A DNA stretch of 42,961 nt from Oscillospiraceae bacterium (GCA_015066515.1 SVOH01000017.1:1-42961), one strand, 5' to 3'; shown: positions 14,950 to 24,895, counted from the stretch's first letter. Notes: generated from the letters alone by a model not told the origin. Numbers and translations are program-made.

Positions 14950-15678
14950 TTAATAATACGAAAACTCAATAGAATCAATACGATCCTCTGCAGTATCAAC
15001 ATAAATTGTTATTCCGCTACGGCGGTCTTTTTCGCTTATAAACCAATCAAGATAATACTTGTTTTCAGCCACACGGTAAAAATGTGACGGCGAACCAAGT
15101 CGCTCGATAATATCGGTTATTGCCGAAACGTTATTTACACCGTTAACAAAGAACTGTCCGTACGGAGCGTTTGCGTCGATAATATTTTCTTTAACTATGA
15201 ACTTAACTATCGAACACTTTTTAAGTGGCACCGAGGATTTTTTACTGTTATAAAAAACTGCGGTTATTTTTTTATTGTATTCATTTATAAATTCAGTCGT
15301 TATAGACTTTCCTGCCAAGATTTGTGAATTTTCATCATATTCCGGTGATTCCACGAGGGACCAACCCTCTTGTGTCATATTTTTATAGGTGGTTGGAACC
15401 TCCAAAGCGCTACCGACATATGTGATTTTATATTTAAAATCTTTACCTAGATATATGTCGGCATAGTTTTCTTCATCGTAAAGGCTTATGTCAACGTAGG
15501 TAGGCATAATTTCGTCATCGGATTTAATCTCGGGTATTTTGATTTCTTCGCTTGAAGTCTTGTTTTCACTCTTTTCGGGACGGGCCGATGATTTTCCGTA
15601 ATTTTCATCAAACTTTTCGCAGGCCGAAAGGCAAAACAAAAACACACAACACAACACCATACTAAATATTCGTTTCAT
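14950..15678 (-). CDS. Lipoprotein of unknown function
   Basis: A 242-residue protein with a clear lipoprotein signal (FLFCLSAC). A charged Ser/Glu/Lys spacer is followed by a domain I do not recognise (residues about 60-242), with an apparent repeat of aromatic strands ending in DSIEFSYY. The start at 15676-15678 is chosen because AGGAGG lies 6 nt upstream. This overlaps the 3' end of ribF by 17 nt, so the two are translated together. Confidence 0.7.
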   Translation of the reverse strand: MKRIFSMVLCCVFLFCLSACEKFDENYGKSSARPEKSENKTSSEEIKIPEIKSDDEIMPTYVDISLYDEENYADIYLGKDFKYKITYVGSALEVPTTYKNMTQEGWSLVESPEYDENSQILAGKSITTEFINEYNKKITAVFYNSKKSSVPLKKCSIVKFIVKENIIDANAPYGQFFVNGVNNVSAITDIIERLGSPSHFYRVAENKYYLDWFISEKDRRSGITIYVDTAEDRIDSIEFSYY

Positions 15679-16531
15679 TGTCTTCCTCCTGTTTTTCAAT
15701 TAATTTAATATCGTTTAAGATCGCATTTTTAAGTTCTGCAGCAGACGAAAACTTTTTCTCTTCTCTGACAAACTTCAAAAGCTCTGTAGTAATTTCTTTG
15801 CCATAAATATTGGACGAAAAATCCTTTATATAGGTTTCGCAACCTATAGTATTTGTTTTAAAAGTAGGTCGTATACCAACATTTGTAATAGCATCATACT
15901 TATTGCCGTCTATTGTGACACGAGAAATATAAACACCAAATTTTGGACTTATCATTTCTTTGGGATATTGCTGATTAGCCGTGGGAAACCCAAGTGTTCG
16001 CCCACGAGCATCACCGTGAATTACCGGTGCCGTAAACGAAAAACCGCCAAAGATTTGTGTAGCAGCTTTATCCACCTTTCCCTCACGCAAAAGCCCACGC
16101 AAGTATGTCGATGAAAGCACAGTTTTATCTTCTGTTATAGGCTCAACACAAATAAACTCTATATCATTATCAACACAAAACTTGTTTATTAACTCTGTGT
16201 CCCCGTTGGCATCCTTGCCAAAGCGGTAATTAAAACCACAAACTATTCTTTGCGGATTGTATTTCTGCTTTAGCCCAAAAAGATAATCCAACGCCTCAAT
16301 GTTTTTAACATCAAAAAAGTGCTGAACATCTACTCTGTCAATACCAAGCATTTTTAAGCGCTCTACACGCGAAGCTGTCTGCATTAAAAGCTGTGGTTCG
16401 AGTGTAAAATAGCTTTTGGGTGGCATATCAAATGTAACTGCAACGCTGTAAAAGCCCTTTGCTTTATCAATTACAGCACGGTGACCCGCATGCAAGCCGT
16501 CAAAGGTACCAAGCACTATTGCAGTTTTCAT
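15662..16531 (-). CDS. ribF: Bifunctional riboflavin kinase/FAD synthetase
   Basis: A 289-residue protein making FMN and then FAD from riboflavin. The N-terminal nucleotidyltransferase part has GTFDGLHAGHRAVI (an HxGH-type motif) and STYLRGLLREG. The C-terminal flavokinase part has GRTLGFPTAN and FGVYISRVTIDG...NVGIRPTF. The length is usual for the family. The ribosome site AGGAGG lies in the end of truB, 3 nt away. It is the last classical gene of the nusA-infB housekeeping operon. Confidence 0.95.
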   Translation of the reverse strand: MKTAIVLGTFDGLHAGHRAVIDKAKGFYSVAVTFDMPPKSYFTLEPQLLMQTASRVERLKMLGIDRVDVQHFFDVKNIEALDYLFGLKQKYNPQRIVCGFNYRFGKDANGDTELINKFCVDNDIEFICVEPITEDKTVLSSTYLRGLLREGKVDKAATQIFGGFSFTAPVIHGDARGRTLGFPTANQQYPKEMISPKFGVYISRVTIDGNKYDAITNVGIRPTFKTNTIGCETYIKDFSSNIYGKEITTELLKFVREEKKFSSAAELKNAILNDIKLIEKQEEDNETNI

Positions 16532-16534
16532 TTT

Positions 16535-17425
16535 TTACACCCTCCTATCTACCAAACATTCGATTTTTAAAATATTGTCTTTTTTATCGGCGCGACCAAG
16601 ACCTAAGAACTTTTCACCAAAATATACTCGGTATATGCCGTTATGGGTAAAATCCAAATATTTTATGCGGTCAAGGCTTAACTGTCCGCCATTAGTAAAG
16701 CGTGTAGATTGCTTTTCACTTACAAAAATTTGCGGCAAATAGTCTACAACCTTATCGCACGGTAAAATATAATCGCTTACATTTTGCGGTGTTAAATCAT
16801 CAAGACTTACACACTGCGAAATATCAAAGCCGGCGGTTTTTGTACGACGCAAGCTTGTAAGCGTAGCACCACAACCCAAAATCTCGCCAATATCGCGGCA
16901 AAGAGAACGAATATAAGTGCCCTTCGATACAGTACATTCTATAACAAATTCGTTTTGCTCGTTCAAACAAGATTTTTTATCAAGAGAAAAAACCTCTATT
17001 TCGCGGGCTGGTATGTCGACAACCTCACCTCGACGGGCGAGCTCGTACATACGTACACCGTTTTGTTTTATTGCACTAAACATAGGTGGTGTCTGCATTT
17101 GACGCCCTAAAAACTGCCTTAAAACACATTCTATATCATTGTCTTTGCAATTAACGTCGCTTTGCGAGATAACATTACCCGTAATATCGCAACTATCGGT
17201 AGCAATACCCAATTTTATAGTAGCGTTATAGCTTTTATCGGCTTCTATAAGATACTGCGACAACACGGTTGCTCTGCCAATAAGTATTGGTAAAACACCC
17301 GTAGCCATAGGGTCAAGTGTTCCGGTATGGCCTACGCGTTTTTCGCCCGTAAGTTTTTTTGTTTTTGCTACCGCACCAAAAGATGTTATGTCCTTTGGTT
17401 TATCTAGCAGCAGAAGTCCAAGCAT
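16535..17425 (-). CDS. truB: tRNA pseudouridine(55) synthase
   Basis: A 296-residue protein modifying U55 in the T loop of tRNA. The catalytic motif GHTGTLDPMATGVLPILIG contains the active Asp, and QTPPMFSAIKQNGVRMYELARRG and KGTYIRSLCRDIG are further family motifs. A PUA-like C terminus follows. The ATG lies behind GGAGG and overlaps the end of the nrnA gene by 26 nt, within the usual rbfA-nrnA-truB-ribF order. Confidence 0.95.
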   Translation of the reverse strand: MLGLLLLDKPKDITSFGAVAKTKKLTGEKRVGHTGTLDPMATGVLPILIGRATVLSQYLIEADKSYNATIKLGIATDSCDITGNVISQSDVNCKDNDIECVLRQFLGRQMQTPPMFSAIKQNGVRMYELARRGEVVDIPAREIEVFSLDKKSCLNEQNEFVIECTVSKGTYIRSLCRDIGEILGCGATLTSLRRTKTAGFDISQCVSLDDLTPQNVSDYILPCDKVVDYLPQIFVSEKQSTRFTNGGQLSLDRIKYLDFTHNGIYRVYFGEKFLGLGRADKKDNILKIECLVDRRV

Positions 17426-18389
17426 TTGTTTCCTCCATTTGCCGCTTTATAGCATTTAAGATTTTTTCCTTTACTTCATTCAAGCTACCGCGCAATATTA
17501 CTGCGGCAGCATTTTTATGTCCGCCACCGCCAAGGCTTACACATATTTGTGATGCGTTTAGAGGCTCGTAGGTTCTAACCGACACTTTGTAGGTGTCATC
17601 ACCGGTTTGCTTTATGGTAACACCGGCAAGCACACCGTCAACACTACGCGAAATATTGGTTATACCTTCAAGCTGAGTTCCCTTGCAACCGGTTGCTTTA
17701 AGCATTTCTGCCGTAACCGTAACTATCATACATTTATCATCAAAATGATATTCTGCAGTATCAAGCACCATTCGTTCAAGAGATAAAAGCGCCTTGCTTT
17801 TTGTGTCAAACATTACTTTATTTATAACGTCGGCTTCTATGTTATAGCTATATAGTGCCGCCGCTATTTTGTGAGTTCTTGCTGTAACACACGAATATTT
17901 AAAACATCCCGTATCGGTAGAAATACCGGTATAAATTGCCTTTGCTATTGTATCGTTTATTTTAACCTTAAGGGCGGATAGTATTTCATATATAATTTCG
18001 CATGTAGCCGAAGCGTCAGCATCGAGATAAAGTGATTTTGCATATCGTGTATTTGAAATGTGATGATCTATATTAAGGTCAATCACATCACCAAAATCTT
18101 CCTCTAAAGCACCAAGCAAGCGTTTATCGGCAATATCAACCGCAATAAGCGTTGCGCCGTCACGGCTAATGTGGTCAGTATCACACAAAAAGTATGAATA
18201 CTCTTGAGGAATTACATCAGGACAAATAACCTCAACCTGTTTGCCAAGCTGCTTTAGTCCGTAATATAGTGCATAGCCGCTCCCCAATGTGTCACCATCG
18301 GGTGATGCGTGGGTTAAGATGATGTAATTGTCGTTTTTCTTCAAAAACTTTACTGCGTTTTTAAACGAAACGTCAATACAACTATTCAA
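17400..18389 (-). CDS. nrnA: DHH-family phosphoesterase (NanoRNase/pAp phosphatase)
   Basis: A 329-residue protein likely to degrade short RNA oligonucleotides and pAp. DHH motifs seen are THASPDGDTLGSGYAL, LIAVDIADK, LNIDHHISNTRYA and TGISTDTGCF. A DHHA1 domain ends in GGGGHKNAAAV. I choose a TTG start at 18387-18389 because AAGGAAGTG lies 6 nt upstream. An upstream ATG (18428) that overlaps the rbfA stop would add 13 residues. Confidence 0.88.
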   Translation of the reverse strand: MNSCIDVSFKNAVKFLKKNDNYIILTHASPDGDTLGSGYALYYGLKQLGKQVEVICPDVIPQEYSYFLCDTDHISRDGATLIAVDIADKRLLGALEEDFGDVIDLNIDHHISNTRYAKSLYLDADASATCEIIYEILSALKVKINDTIAKAIYTGISTDTGCFKYSCVTARTHKIAAALYSYNIEADVINKVMFDTKSKALLSLERMVLDTAEYHFDDKCMIVTVTAEMLKATGCKGTQLEGITNISRSVDGVLAGVTIKQTGDDTYKVSVRTYEPLNASQICVSLGGGGHKNAAAVILRGSLNEVKEKILNAIKRQMEETNAWTSAAR

Positions 18390-18424
18390 ATGTGTCACTT
18401 CCTTTCGCAATATCTTTTGATAAA

Positions 18425-18769
18425 TCATTTATCAAAAGATTCTATAATTTTTGAAATGTGAGCGCTATTTTCGATAGAATTATCGGCAATAAAGCGAAGC
18501 TCAGGCACCTTGCGAAGCTTGAGTCGGCTTCCAAGTTCGCGACGGATATAACCCGCCGCGGACTTGTTAAGTGCTTTTACAGATTCGGCCGTTTTCTCAC
18601 TGCCCTCTATTGCGCTTACGTAAACAGTAGCATAAGACATATCACCCGTAACATCGAGCTTTACAATGCTTAGCATTTTACTCACTCTTGGGTCCTTTAC
18701 CCCACGCAAAAGCTCAGAAAGGCAAAGCCTTATATCACTGGTTACACGGTTTATTTTAAATCCAGCCAT
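18425..18769 (-). CDS. rbfA: 30S ribosome-binding factor RbfA
   Basis: A 114-residue protein needed for late 16S rRNA maturation. The KH-like fold is seen in INRVTSDIRLCLSELLRGVKDPRVSKMLSIVKLDVTGDMSYATVYVS and LRKVPELRFIADNSIENS. Its start overlaps the infB stop region, and it sits in the standard infB-rbfA order. Confidence 0.95.
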   Translation of the reverse strand: MAGFKINRVTSDIRLCLSELLRGVKDPRVSKMLSIVKLDVTGDMSYATVYVSAIEGSEKTAESVKALNKSAAGYIRRELGSRLKLRKVPELRFIADNSIENSAHISKIIESFDK

Positions 18770-21357
18770 TAGTCCTTATATTCCTCCATAATAAAGGCTT
18801 CGAATATGTCGCCTTCTTTGATATCGGCAAATTTTTCAAGGCCTATACCACATTCATATCCCTGAGCCACTTCTTTAACATCATCCTTGAAGCGACGAAG
18901 CGATTTAATATTATCTTCACTAATAACTATACCATCACGTACAACACGAATTTGACAAGCACGTGTTACTTTGCCGTTTGTAACATGGCAGCCTGCAATT
19001 GTGCCAACGTTTGAAATCTTGTAGGTATCACGAACCTCAACCGTACCAAGTATAACCTCGCGGAATTTAGGAGCGAGCATACCCTTCATAGCGGCTTCAA
19101 TCTCCTCGATTGCTTCGTAGATTACACGGTAGGTTCTAACATCTACGCCATCGCGCTCGGCAGTAGCCTTTGCAACTGCATCGGGACGAACGTTAAAGCC
19201 TACGATAATAGCGCCCGAAGCCTGAGCAAGCATTACGTCGGACTCGTTAATGGCACCAACACCACCGTGAATAACACTAACCTTAACCTCATCGTTAGAT
19301 AACTTTTGTAGGCTGTCTTTTACTGCCTCTACGCTACCTTGAACGTCGGCTTTAACAATGATGTTAAGCTCTTTAAGGTCGCCGTCGCTAAGCTGGCTAA
19401 AGAGGTTGTCGAGCGTAACCTTTTCTTTAGCGTTAAATATTTCATTCTTAATCTTTTCTTTACGCTGTTCAACAAGCTCACGTGCAAGACGCTCGTCAGA
19501 TACGGCATCAAAGCCGTCACCTGCATCAGGTGTTTCGGCAAGACCGGTAATCTCTACAGGTACGGATGGACCTGCACTCTTTACTACTTTGCCGTTTTCG
19601 TCGGTCATTTGACGAACACGACCAACGGCAGTACCTGCAACGATTATATCGCCTGCGTTAAGTGTACCGTTTTGTACAAGAAGCGTAGCAACAGGACCAC
19701 GACCCTTATCAAGACGCGCTTCGATAACAACGCCCTTAGCTCGACGATCAGGATTTGCCTTAAGCTCGAGCATTTCGGCTACGAGTAATACGTTTTCAAG
19801 CAAATTATCTATACCGTCATGTGTCTTTGCAGATACAGGAACGCATATAACATCGCCGCCCCATTCTTCCGGAACAAGCGAATGCTCGGTAAGTTGTTGC
19901 ATTATTCTGTCAGGATTAGCGGTTGGTTTATCCATTTTATTGATAGCAACAATAATTTGAACTTCAGCCGCTTTTGCGTGGTTTATAGCCTCAATTGTTT
20001 GTGGCATAATACCGTCATCAGCAGCTACTACAAGGATTGCAATATCGGTAGCCATAGCGCCGCGCTGACGCATAGCGGTAAATGCCGCGTGTCCCGGTGT
20101 ATCAAGGAAGGTAATGTCCTGTCCCTTACACTTAACGCGGTAAGCACCTATGTGCTGTGTAATACCGCCGGCTTCCGTATCGGTAACGGCAGTGTCACGA
20201 ATAGCATCAAGCAAAGATGTCTTACCGTGGTCAACGTGACCCATTACAACTACAACAGGGCTACGTGGCTTGAGGTCCTCTGCAGAGTCCTCGGTTACGT
20301 CCATAATCTTTTCTTCAATTGTCACTACAACAGCTCGTTCAATCTTTGCACCCATTTCGGTAACAACAATTTCGGCGGTATCATAGTCAATAACCTGGTT
20401 TACAGTTGCCATCATACCAAGCTTTAATAATTCTTTTATAACCTCGGCGGCAGTCTTTTTAAGAGCGGCAGCCAATTCACCTACGGTAATTTCATCACCA
20501 ACGGTAACTGTAATGGGTGTTTTCTTTATGCGTTCAAGTTGCATACGACGCAACTTGTCTGCCTCGGTCTCACGCTTAGCGCCCTGTGGACGACGGTAAT
20601 CCTGAGATTTTTGTTTAATCTTTTGCTTGCGTGAATAGTTATCGTGCATAGCGTTTGCAGGCGCAATATTCTCGTATTTTTCATTATATTTTTCGATATT
20701 AACGTTTGAAGTACGCATATCTACGTTGCGAAGCTGCGCAGGACCGCGATTTGGAGCCTCGCCACCCTTTTTTTCTTTTTTAGGCGGAGCCACAAGCGGA
20801 CCGTCATAAGGCTTGGTTTCCTTCTTTTCGGCCTTTTTAGGCTCTTCTTTTTTAGGTTGCTCTTTCTTGGTTTCTTTTTGCGGAGTATCCTTTTTAACTT
20901 CTTCCTTCTTTATGGTCTCTTTTTTAACTTGAGGCTTTGTGTCCTCCGGCTTAGCGGCCTTCTTTGGCTCCTCTTTCTTAGGCTCTGCTTTCTTTTCAGG
21001 CGCTTTTTCCACCTTGGGTTCTGCCTTTTTTTCAGGCGCTTTGCCCTCTGCAGCAGCGGCGGCAGCCTTTAACTGCTCAAGTATTGCCATTTGCTCAGCA
21101 AGTTTTCTGTCTTTTTCATCCTGTTTTTTCTTAGCCTGAGCAGCTCGTGTCTCTGCGCCCATTGCAAAATAATCGTCAAAACTTTTTACAGCATTTTGCT
21201 TTGTAAGCGCATCAAAAACCATTGCTATCTCATTTTCGATAAGAACGGTTGAAGATTTCTTTTCTTCTCCGGTGAGTGTGCCAACAAGCGCTATAAGCTC
21301 CTTTGAAGGCATATTAAAATCCTTAGCCAAATCGCTAATCTTATATCTATTAATCAT
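18769..21357 (-). CDS. infB: Translation initiation factor IF-2
   Basis: An 862-residue GTPase that delivers initiator tRNA to the 30S subunit. Residues 1-55 form the N-terminal IF2N module. Residues about 95-200 are a Lys/Glu/Pro-rich low-complexity linker. A second IF2N module lies around 280-335, and the G domain starts with GHVDHGKT (373-380), followed by DTPGHAAF and NKMD. C-terminal domains II-IV end with [23 protein letters not shown]. The long charged linker is normal for the family. It overlaps ylxQ and rbfA. Confidence 0.97.
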   Translation of the reverse strand: MINRYKISDLAKDFNMPSKELIALVGTLTGEEKKSSTVLIENEIAMVFDALTKQNAVKSFDDYFAMGAETRAAQAKKKQDEKDRKLAEQMAILEQLKAAAAAAEGKAPEKKAEPKVEKAPEKKAEPKKEEPKKAAKPEDTKPQVKKETIKKEEVKKDTPQKETKKEQPKKEEPKKAEKKETKPYDGPLVAPPKKEKKGGEAPNRGPAQLRNVDMRTSNVNIEKYNEKYENIAPANAMHDNYSRKQKIKQKSQDYRRPQGAKRETEADKLRRMQLERIKKTPITVTVGDEITVGELAAALKKTAAEVIKELLKLGMMATVNQVIDYDTAEIVVTEMGAKIERAVVVTIEEKIMDVTEDSAEDLKPRSPVVVVMGHVDHGKTSLLDAIRDTAVTDTEAGGITQHIGAYRVKCKGQDITFLDTPGHAAFTAMRQRGAMATDIAILVVAADDGIMPQTIEAINHAKAAEVQIIVAINKMDKPTANPDRIMQQLTEHSLVPEEWGGDVICVPVSAKTHDGIDNLLENVLLVAEMLELKANPDRRAKGVVIEARLDKGRGPVATLLVQNGTLNAGDIIVAGTAVGRVRQMTDENGKVVKSAGPSVPVEITGLAETPDAGDGFDAVSDERLARELVEQRKEKIKNEIFNAKEKVTLDNLFSQLSDGDLKELNIIVKADVQGSVEAVKDSLQKLSNDEVKVSVIHGGVGAINESDVMLAQASGAIIVGFNVRPDAVAKATAERDGVDVRTYRVIYEAIEEIEAAMKGMLAPKFREVILGTVEVRDTYKISNVGTIAGCHVTNGKVTRACQIRVVRDGIVISEDNIKSLRRFKDDVKEVAQGYECGIGLEKFADIKEGDIFEAFIMEEYKD

Positions 21358-21673
21358 TTAAGTTCCTCCCTACATTGATTGCCGACAGCAAGCCTTCTGC
21401 AAACGAAGCGTCGTTTACCGAAACTATTCCACATTTGCGTCCTACCGCGTGCGAAAGAGTTTCCATATCATAGTTAGCTAAAACCAAAGCCTTGCTTTTA
21501 AATTTTTCGCTAAAGAATAAAACCTCTTTTTTACTTTTCGGTGAAACATCATTTGCTATCAACACTAATTTACTTTTGCTTTGCGTAAGAGCGGTTTTTA
21601 CAGCATCAAATCCAAAAGAGAGTTTTGCCGCTTTTGAGGCAAATCCTAAAAGTGTTAAAATCTTGTCGTTCAA
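21350..21673 (-). CDS. ylxQ: L7Ae-family RNA-binding protein (YlxQ)
   Basis: A 107-residue protein of the ribosomal L7Ae/L30e family ([50 protein letters not shown]). It lies between rnpM and infB, as in other Firmicutes, and overlaps both genes by a few bases. It probably binds kink-turn RNA; the cellular target is not known. Confidence 0.9.
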   Translation of the reverse strand: MNDKILTLLGFASKAAKLSFGFDAVKTALTQSKSKLVLIANDVSPKSKKEVLFFSEKFKSKALVLANYDMETLSHAVGRKCGIVSVNDASFAEGLLSAINVGRNLND

Positions 21674-21936
21674 GAATTTTCACACTCCTTGGCAAGCTGT
21701 GAATAAATTTGCTTGTCTACAGCTATGGAAAAAGTATGCGCCAAAGCATTTGTTTTTTCTGCTTTTTTAAGACAGTCGCCGCATTTACAAATATATGCAC
21801 CACGACCTGAAAGTTTATTTGTTTTATCAATAACAATATTTCCGTCCGGCGTCTTCACTACGCGATATAACTCCGCTTTAGGCTTCATTTCTCTGCAGCC
21901 TATACACATACGAAGCGGTACTTTCTTTGTTGCCAA
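21670..21936 (-). CDS. rnpM: RNase P modulator RnpM (YlxR)
   Basis: An 88-residue YlxR-family protein. RMCIGCREMKPKAELYRVV and KLSGRGAYICKCGDCLKKAEK are the family's conserved RNA-binding stretches. YlxR proteins bind the RNase P RNA and modulate its activity. It lies between nusA and ylxQ in the standard operon. Confidence 0.92.
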   Translation of the reverse strand: MATKKVPLRMCIGCREMKPKAELYRVVKTPDGNIVIDKTNKLSGRGAYICKCGDCLKKAEKTNALAHTFSIAVDKQIYSQLAKECENS

Positions 21937-21972
21937 ATCAAAAACTCTCCTTTATTAATTTGTGTCCATATT

Positions 21973-23058
21973 TTATTCGCCGAAAAAGCCGCTTTCGGGA
22001 TGAATATCGATTTTCCAACCGGTAAGCTTTGCGGCAAGACGAACATTTTGTCCCTTGTTGCCGATAGCAAGGGACAACTGCGATTCAGGAACGCGTGCTA
22101 CACAAACCTTTGGATCAACACTCTGAATTTCAACCGATACAACCTTTGCAGGAGAAAGCGCCTCACTTACAAATGCAACAGGATCCTCACTATATTTAAC
22201 AATATCAATCTTTTCGCCCGATAATTCTTCAACTATTTTGTTAACGCGAGCTCCGCGCTGACCAATACATGCACCAATAGCATCAATTTCGGTATTGCTG
22301 CACCAAACCGCCATCTTTGTGCGCGAGCCTGCCTGACGAGAAATAGACTTAATCTCGATAGTGCCGTCAAAAATTTCAGGAACTTCAGTTTCAAACAAGC
22401 GTTTAACAAGACCCGGATGTGTACGAGAGAGCATAACTCTAGGTCCGCGGTCGGTTTCTTTAACGTCTACAACGTATACCTTGATATGATCGCCCTCATT
22501 TAAAACCTCTTCGGGTACCTGCTCTGCCTTTGGAAGCACTGCCTCGTTAGTACCAATCTCCAAAATAGCATTTCCTGTTTTGGGGTCAATGCGCTTAACG
22601 AGCGCTGTTACAACCTCATGATTGCGGCTTTGGAACTCGGCAAGTGTGTGTCCGCGCTCTACCTCTTTAACGCCTTGACGGAAATTGTTTTTTGAGTTTT
22701 GAGCTACTATTCTGCCAAATTTTTTAGGATCAAGCTTAATGTCGATAAATCCGTTTTCTATCGCTTTAGAATCAATAGCGGCCGCATCCTCACGGCTGAT
22801 TTGTGTATACGGATTTTCAACCTCGTCTACAATTTCCTTTCTGGCAGTAACTCTGAAAATTTCGTTTTCAACATCGATAACGCATGTAACAATCTCGTTG
22901 CCGCCAAAATCCTTCTTTGCCGCTACCGTAATAGCCTCTGCAATTTTTTCGGCAATAAATTCGCATGGAACACCTTTTTCTTGTTCCATAAGTCTAAGAG
23001 CCGCAAAAAGTTCTTTGTTGTCCTTTTTTTCCTTTGCTGTCATTTTTACTCGTGCCAT
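21973..23058 (-). CDS. nusA: Transcription termination/antitermination factor NusA
   Basis: A 361-residue RNA polymerase-binding factor. An N-terminal domain (to about 130) is followed by an S1 domain (VTALVKRIDPKTGNAILEIGTNEAVL) and two KH domains (IGACIGQRGARVNKIVEELSGEKIDIV and LAIGNKGQNVRLAAKLTGWKIDI). The length is typical of Firmicutes NusA, without the proteobacterial acidic repeats. The ribosome site is GAGG. A terminator-like hairpin in the operon leader could allow NusA to control its own synthesis. Confidence 0.96.
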   Translation of the reverse strand: MARVKMTAKEKKDNKELFAALRLMEQEKGVPCEFIAEKIAEAITVAAKKDFGGNEIVTCVIDVENEIFRVTARKEIVDEVENPYTQISREDAAAIDSKAIENGFIDIKLDPKKFGRIVAQNSKNNFRQGVKEVERGHTLAEFQSRNHEVVTALVKRIDPKTGNAILEIGTNEAVLPKAEQVPEEVLNEGDHIKVYVVDVKETDRGPRVMLSRTHPGLVKRLFETEVPEIFDGTIEIKSISRQAGSRTKMAVWCSNTEIDAIGACIGQRGARVNKIVEELSGEKIDIVKYSEDPVAFVSEALSPAKVVSVEIQSVDPKVCVARVPESQLSLAIGNKGQNVRLAAKLTGWKIDIHPESGFFGE

Positions 23059-23087
23059 TTTGTAATTACCTCTATCCTTAATGTATT

Positions 23088-23540
23088 TTAAATTGCTTCA
23101 AATATATAAACCTTTGAAAAAGTACCTTTTTCAAAGTGTATTTCCTCTTTGTCAACCAACATTTTTATTCCACCGTCATAAGCCTGTAGCACACCGGTAA
23201 ATTCCTTCTTACCGTCAATAGCTTTAAACAGTTTTACCGTAATTTCTTTACCCAAAGCATATTCAAAGTGATGTGGGCGATTTAGCTCGCGGTCAATACC
23301 GGGGGAACAAACCTCTAAATAATATGAGCAGTCGATTGGGTCGGCATCGTCAATTACAGGGTCAATAGCGTGAGATACGTCGGTGCAATCGTTGATGCTA
23401 ATACCCTCGGGCTTATCAATAAAAATACGCAAATAGTGTGATACGCCTTCTTTAACAAACTTAACGTCCCAAAGCGTTACGCCACACGATTCTACCGTCT
23501 CTTTAACCAGGTCGTAGACCTTGTCGGCTATACTTGCCAT
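23088..23540 (-). CDS. rimP: Ribosome maturation factor RimP
   Basis: A 150-residue protein for 30S assembly. Family features are GVTLWDVKFVKEGVSHYLRIFIDKPEGISINDCTDVSHAIDPVID, YYLEVCSPGIDRELNRPHHFEYALGKEITVKL and a C-terminal SH3-like domain. It is the first gene of the operon, with AAAGGATG upstream of the ATG and a leader of roughly 75 nt. Confidence 0.95.
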   Translation of the reverse strand: MASIADKVYDLVKETVESCGVTLWDVKFVKEGVSHYLRIFIDKPEGISINDCTDVSHAIDPVIDDADPIDCSYYLEVCSPGIDRELNRPHHFEYALGKEITVKLFKAIDGKKEFTGVLQAYDGGIKMLVDKEEIHFEKGTFSKVYIFEAI

Positions 23541-23568
23541 AAGATTACTTCATCCTTTCTTTGCACAT

Positions 23569-23597
23569 AAAAAGTGAGCGGGAAACCTCCCACTCAC
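23569..23597 (-). terminator. Leader terminator/attenuator of the rimP-nusA operon
   Basis: On the minus strand, GTGAGTGGGA pairs with TCCCGCTCAC (10 bp including one G-U pair, loop GGTT, 23574-23597), followed by five U's (23569-23573). It lies between the promoter and rimP, so it can stop operon transcription early. Confidence 0.75.
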
Positions 23598-23622
23598 CTT
23601 TCTAAATCAATATGCTAAATGT

Positions 23623-23650
23623 ATTATAACACAAAATAAAATAAAATCAA
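23623..23650 (-). promoter_or_regulatory. Promoter of the rimP-nusA-infB operon
   Basis: On the minus strand, TTGATT (23645-23650), a 16-nt spacer and TATAAT (23623-23628). Confidence 0.75.
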
Positions 23651-23667
23651 GTGTTTTTTATTAATAA

Positions 23668-24735
23668 TTACTCAACCACAACCTCTATTGTATCTTCCGA
23701 TACAGAAACGTTTGAAACAAATTGATTAAAAAACACTTCCAGACCGGATCCGCCAATATCTATCGCTACGTCTGATATTTCATCGTATGTTCCTGCAAAA
23801 ATATGATACGCATAATCACCCGTGAGCGGAATTATTAATTCATAATCTTTTTCATCAATTATCTGCTCACCATAAAAGGTAGGCGCTTCATCAAACCACA
23901 ACTCAATGTAGTCATCACTGCCCCATGCAGTTTCAAGCGGAATTTTGCCAACTGTTTTTGTTGCTATGGTATCTTTTTTATAAAACCAGGATTCAATTTT
24001 CAATGCAATTTCGCGGTTAAACGCATAACCCTTCATATCCCTCGACTCACCTACAAGTTTGCCGCCGGAATAAAACTTAATGCCGCCCGGTGTGCTAACC
24101 GTGCTACGCCAACGTAATTCTTCTTCGGTAAGCGGGGTGAAGTCAACCTCTTCAAAAAACTTTTCAAGTCCCCTATCGCCACCTATTGGACCGCCCCAAT
24201 AATCCGGTGAAGATATTGTATTATTAAATATCAAGCCTTTATATTTACCTGTAATCGGCAAAAACAGTGTACGTGTGCCTTTATAAAAAACACCGTTTTT
24301 GTCATTTATCTCACGGTCAAAGTTAAGCTCTATTGCCCATTCGCTACGCTTTGTTTCTCTTATAAGATCGGTGGTTGCCGCAAGATTTGTCTCGGCTATC
24401 ATATCTTTTCCGTTAAACCAAGCCTCTATATGTTGGGCAATTCTTAAATTTAACTCTTTATCGGTGGATATAGTCTCCATACCGCTTTTATAAAAGCGCA
24501 CTTCATATGGTGTTGTAACGGTACTTTTAATACTTTGGGGTGTTTCGGTTTTAGAAGATTCCTCTTTTTTCGGCGCGTCTTCTATTTTTGAAACCTCAGA
24601 TGTTGAGATTATTGGTTTTAGTGGTTTAACCGTTTCACTGCTGTCCAAATACGACGTCACGGTATCATCCTTGCGACAGGCGGCAAGCGAAAGCAATAAA
24701 ATAATCACTAAAAATATTGATATATATTTTTTCAT
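23668..24735 (-). CDS. Lipoprotein with two tandem repeat domains, function unknown
   Basis: A 355-residue protein with a lipoprotein signal (LLSLAAC) and a Ser/Lys/Glu-rich spacer. Two diverged copies of a roughly 130-residue domain follow (about 75-200 and 214-345). Each copy reads x-x-FY-x-x-G..., a helix ending in ESWF/EAWF-x-x-KD, a strand W-x-IELxFD, IPLTGxY and a GG-x-GLExFF end. I do not recognise the family. The start at 24733-24735 is chosen because AGAGGTG lies 6 nt upstream. It stands alone after a leader with a strong promoter and terminator. Confidence 0.75.
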   Translation of the reverse strand: MKKYISIFLVIILLLSLAACRKDDTVTSYLDSSETVKPLKPIISTSEVSKIEDAPKKEESSKTETPQSIKSTVTTPYEVRFYKSGMETISTDKELNLRIAQHIEAWFNGKDMIAETNLAATTDLIRETKRSEWAIELNFDREINDKNGVFYKGTRTLFLPITGKYKGLIFNNTISSPDYWGGPIGGDRGLEKFFEEVDFTPLTEEELRWRSTVSTPGGIKFYSGGKLVGESRDMKGYAFNREIALKIESWFYKKDTIATKTVGKIPLETAWGSDDYIELWFDEAPTFYGEQIIDEKDYELIIPLTGDYAYHIFAGTYDEISDVAIDIGGSGLEVFFNQFVSNVSVSEDTIEVVVE

Positions 24736-24812
24736 GTCATACACCTCTTTCAATTATATAGTACCATTTACTGCTCGTGCGGTCACATTTATATAATTAA
24801 ATTTAAAAAATC

Positions 24813-24840
24813 AAAAAAGCGACCTGTAACAACAGACCGC
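24813..24840 (-). terminator. Terminator or attenuator upstream of the lipoprotein gene
   Basis: On the minus strand, GCGGTCTGT pairs with ACAGGTCGC (9 bp with two G-U pairs, loop TGTT) and is followed by six U's (24813-24818). It lies about 75 nt after the promoter at 24896-24924. Confidence 0.75.
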
Positions 24841-24889
24841 CTTAATGCCAAACCATATTAAATTATCACAGATAACGATCTGTTATTGC
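24813..24889 (-). ncRNA. Candidate small RNA or attenuated leader, about 77 nt
   Basis: The segment runs from the predicted start of a perfect-consensus promoter to an intrinsic terminator. It contains a small hairpin ACAGAT-CGTT-ATCTGT near the 5' end and no convincing reading frame. It could be an independent small RNA or the leader of the downstream lipoprotein gene. Confidence 0.45.
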
Positions 24890-24895
24890 TTGATT

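Noticed and set aside
19339-20427. Plus-strand open frames opposite infB
   Set aside because: They are antisense shadows of a highly conserved gene; composition is Cys/Asn-rich and unlike real proteins here.
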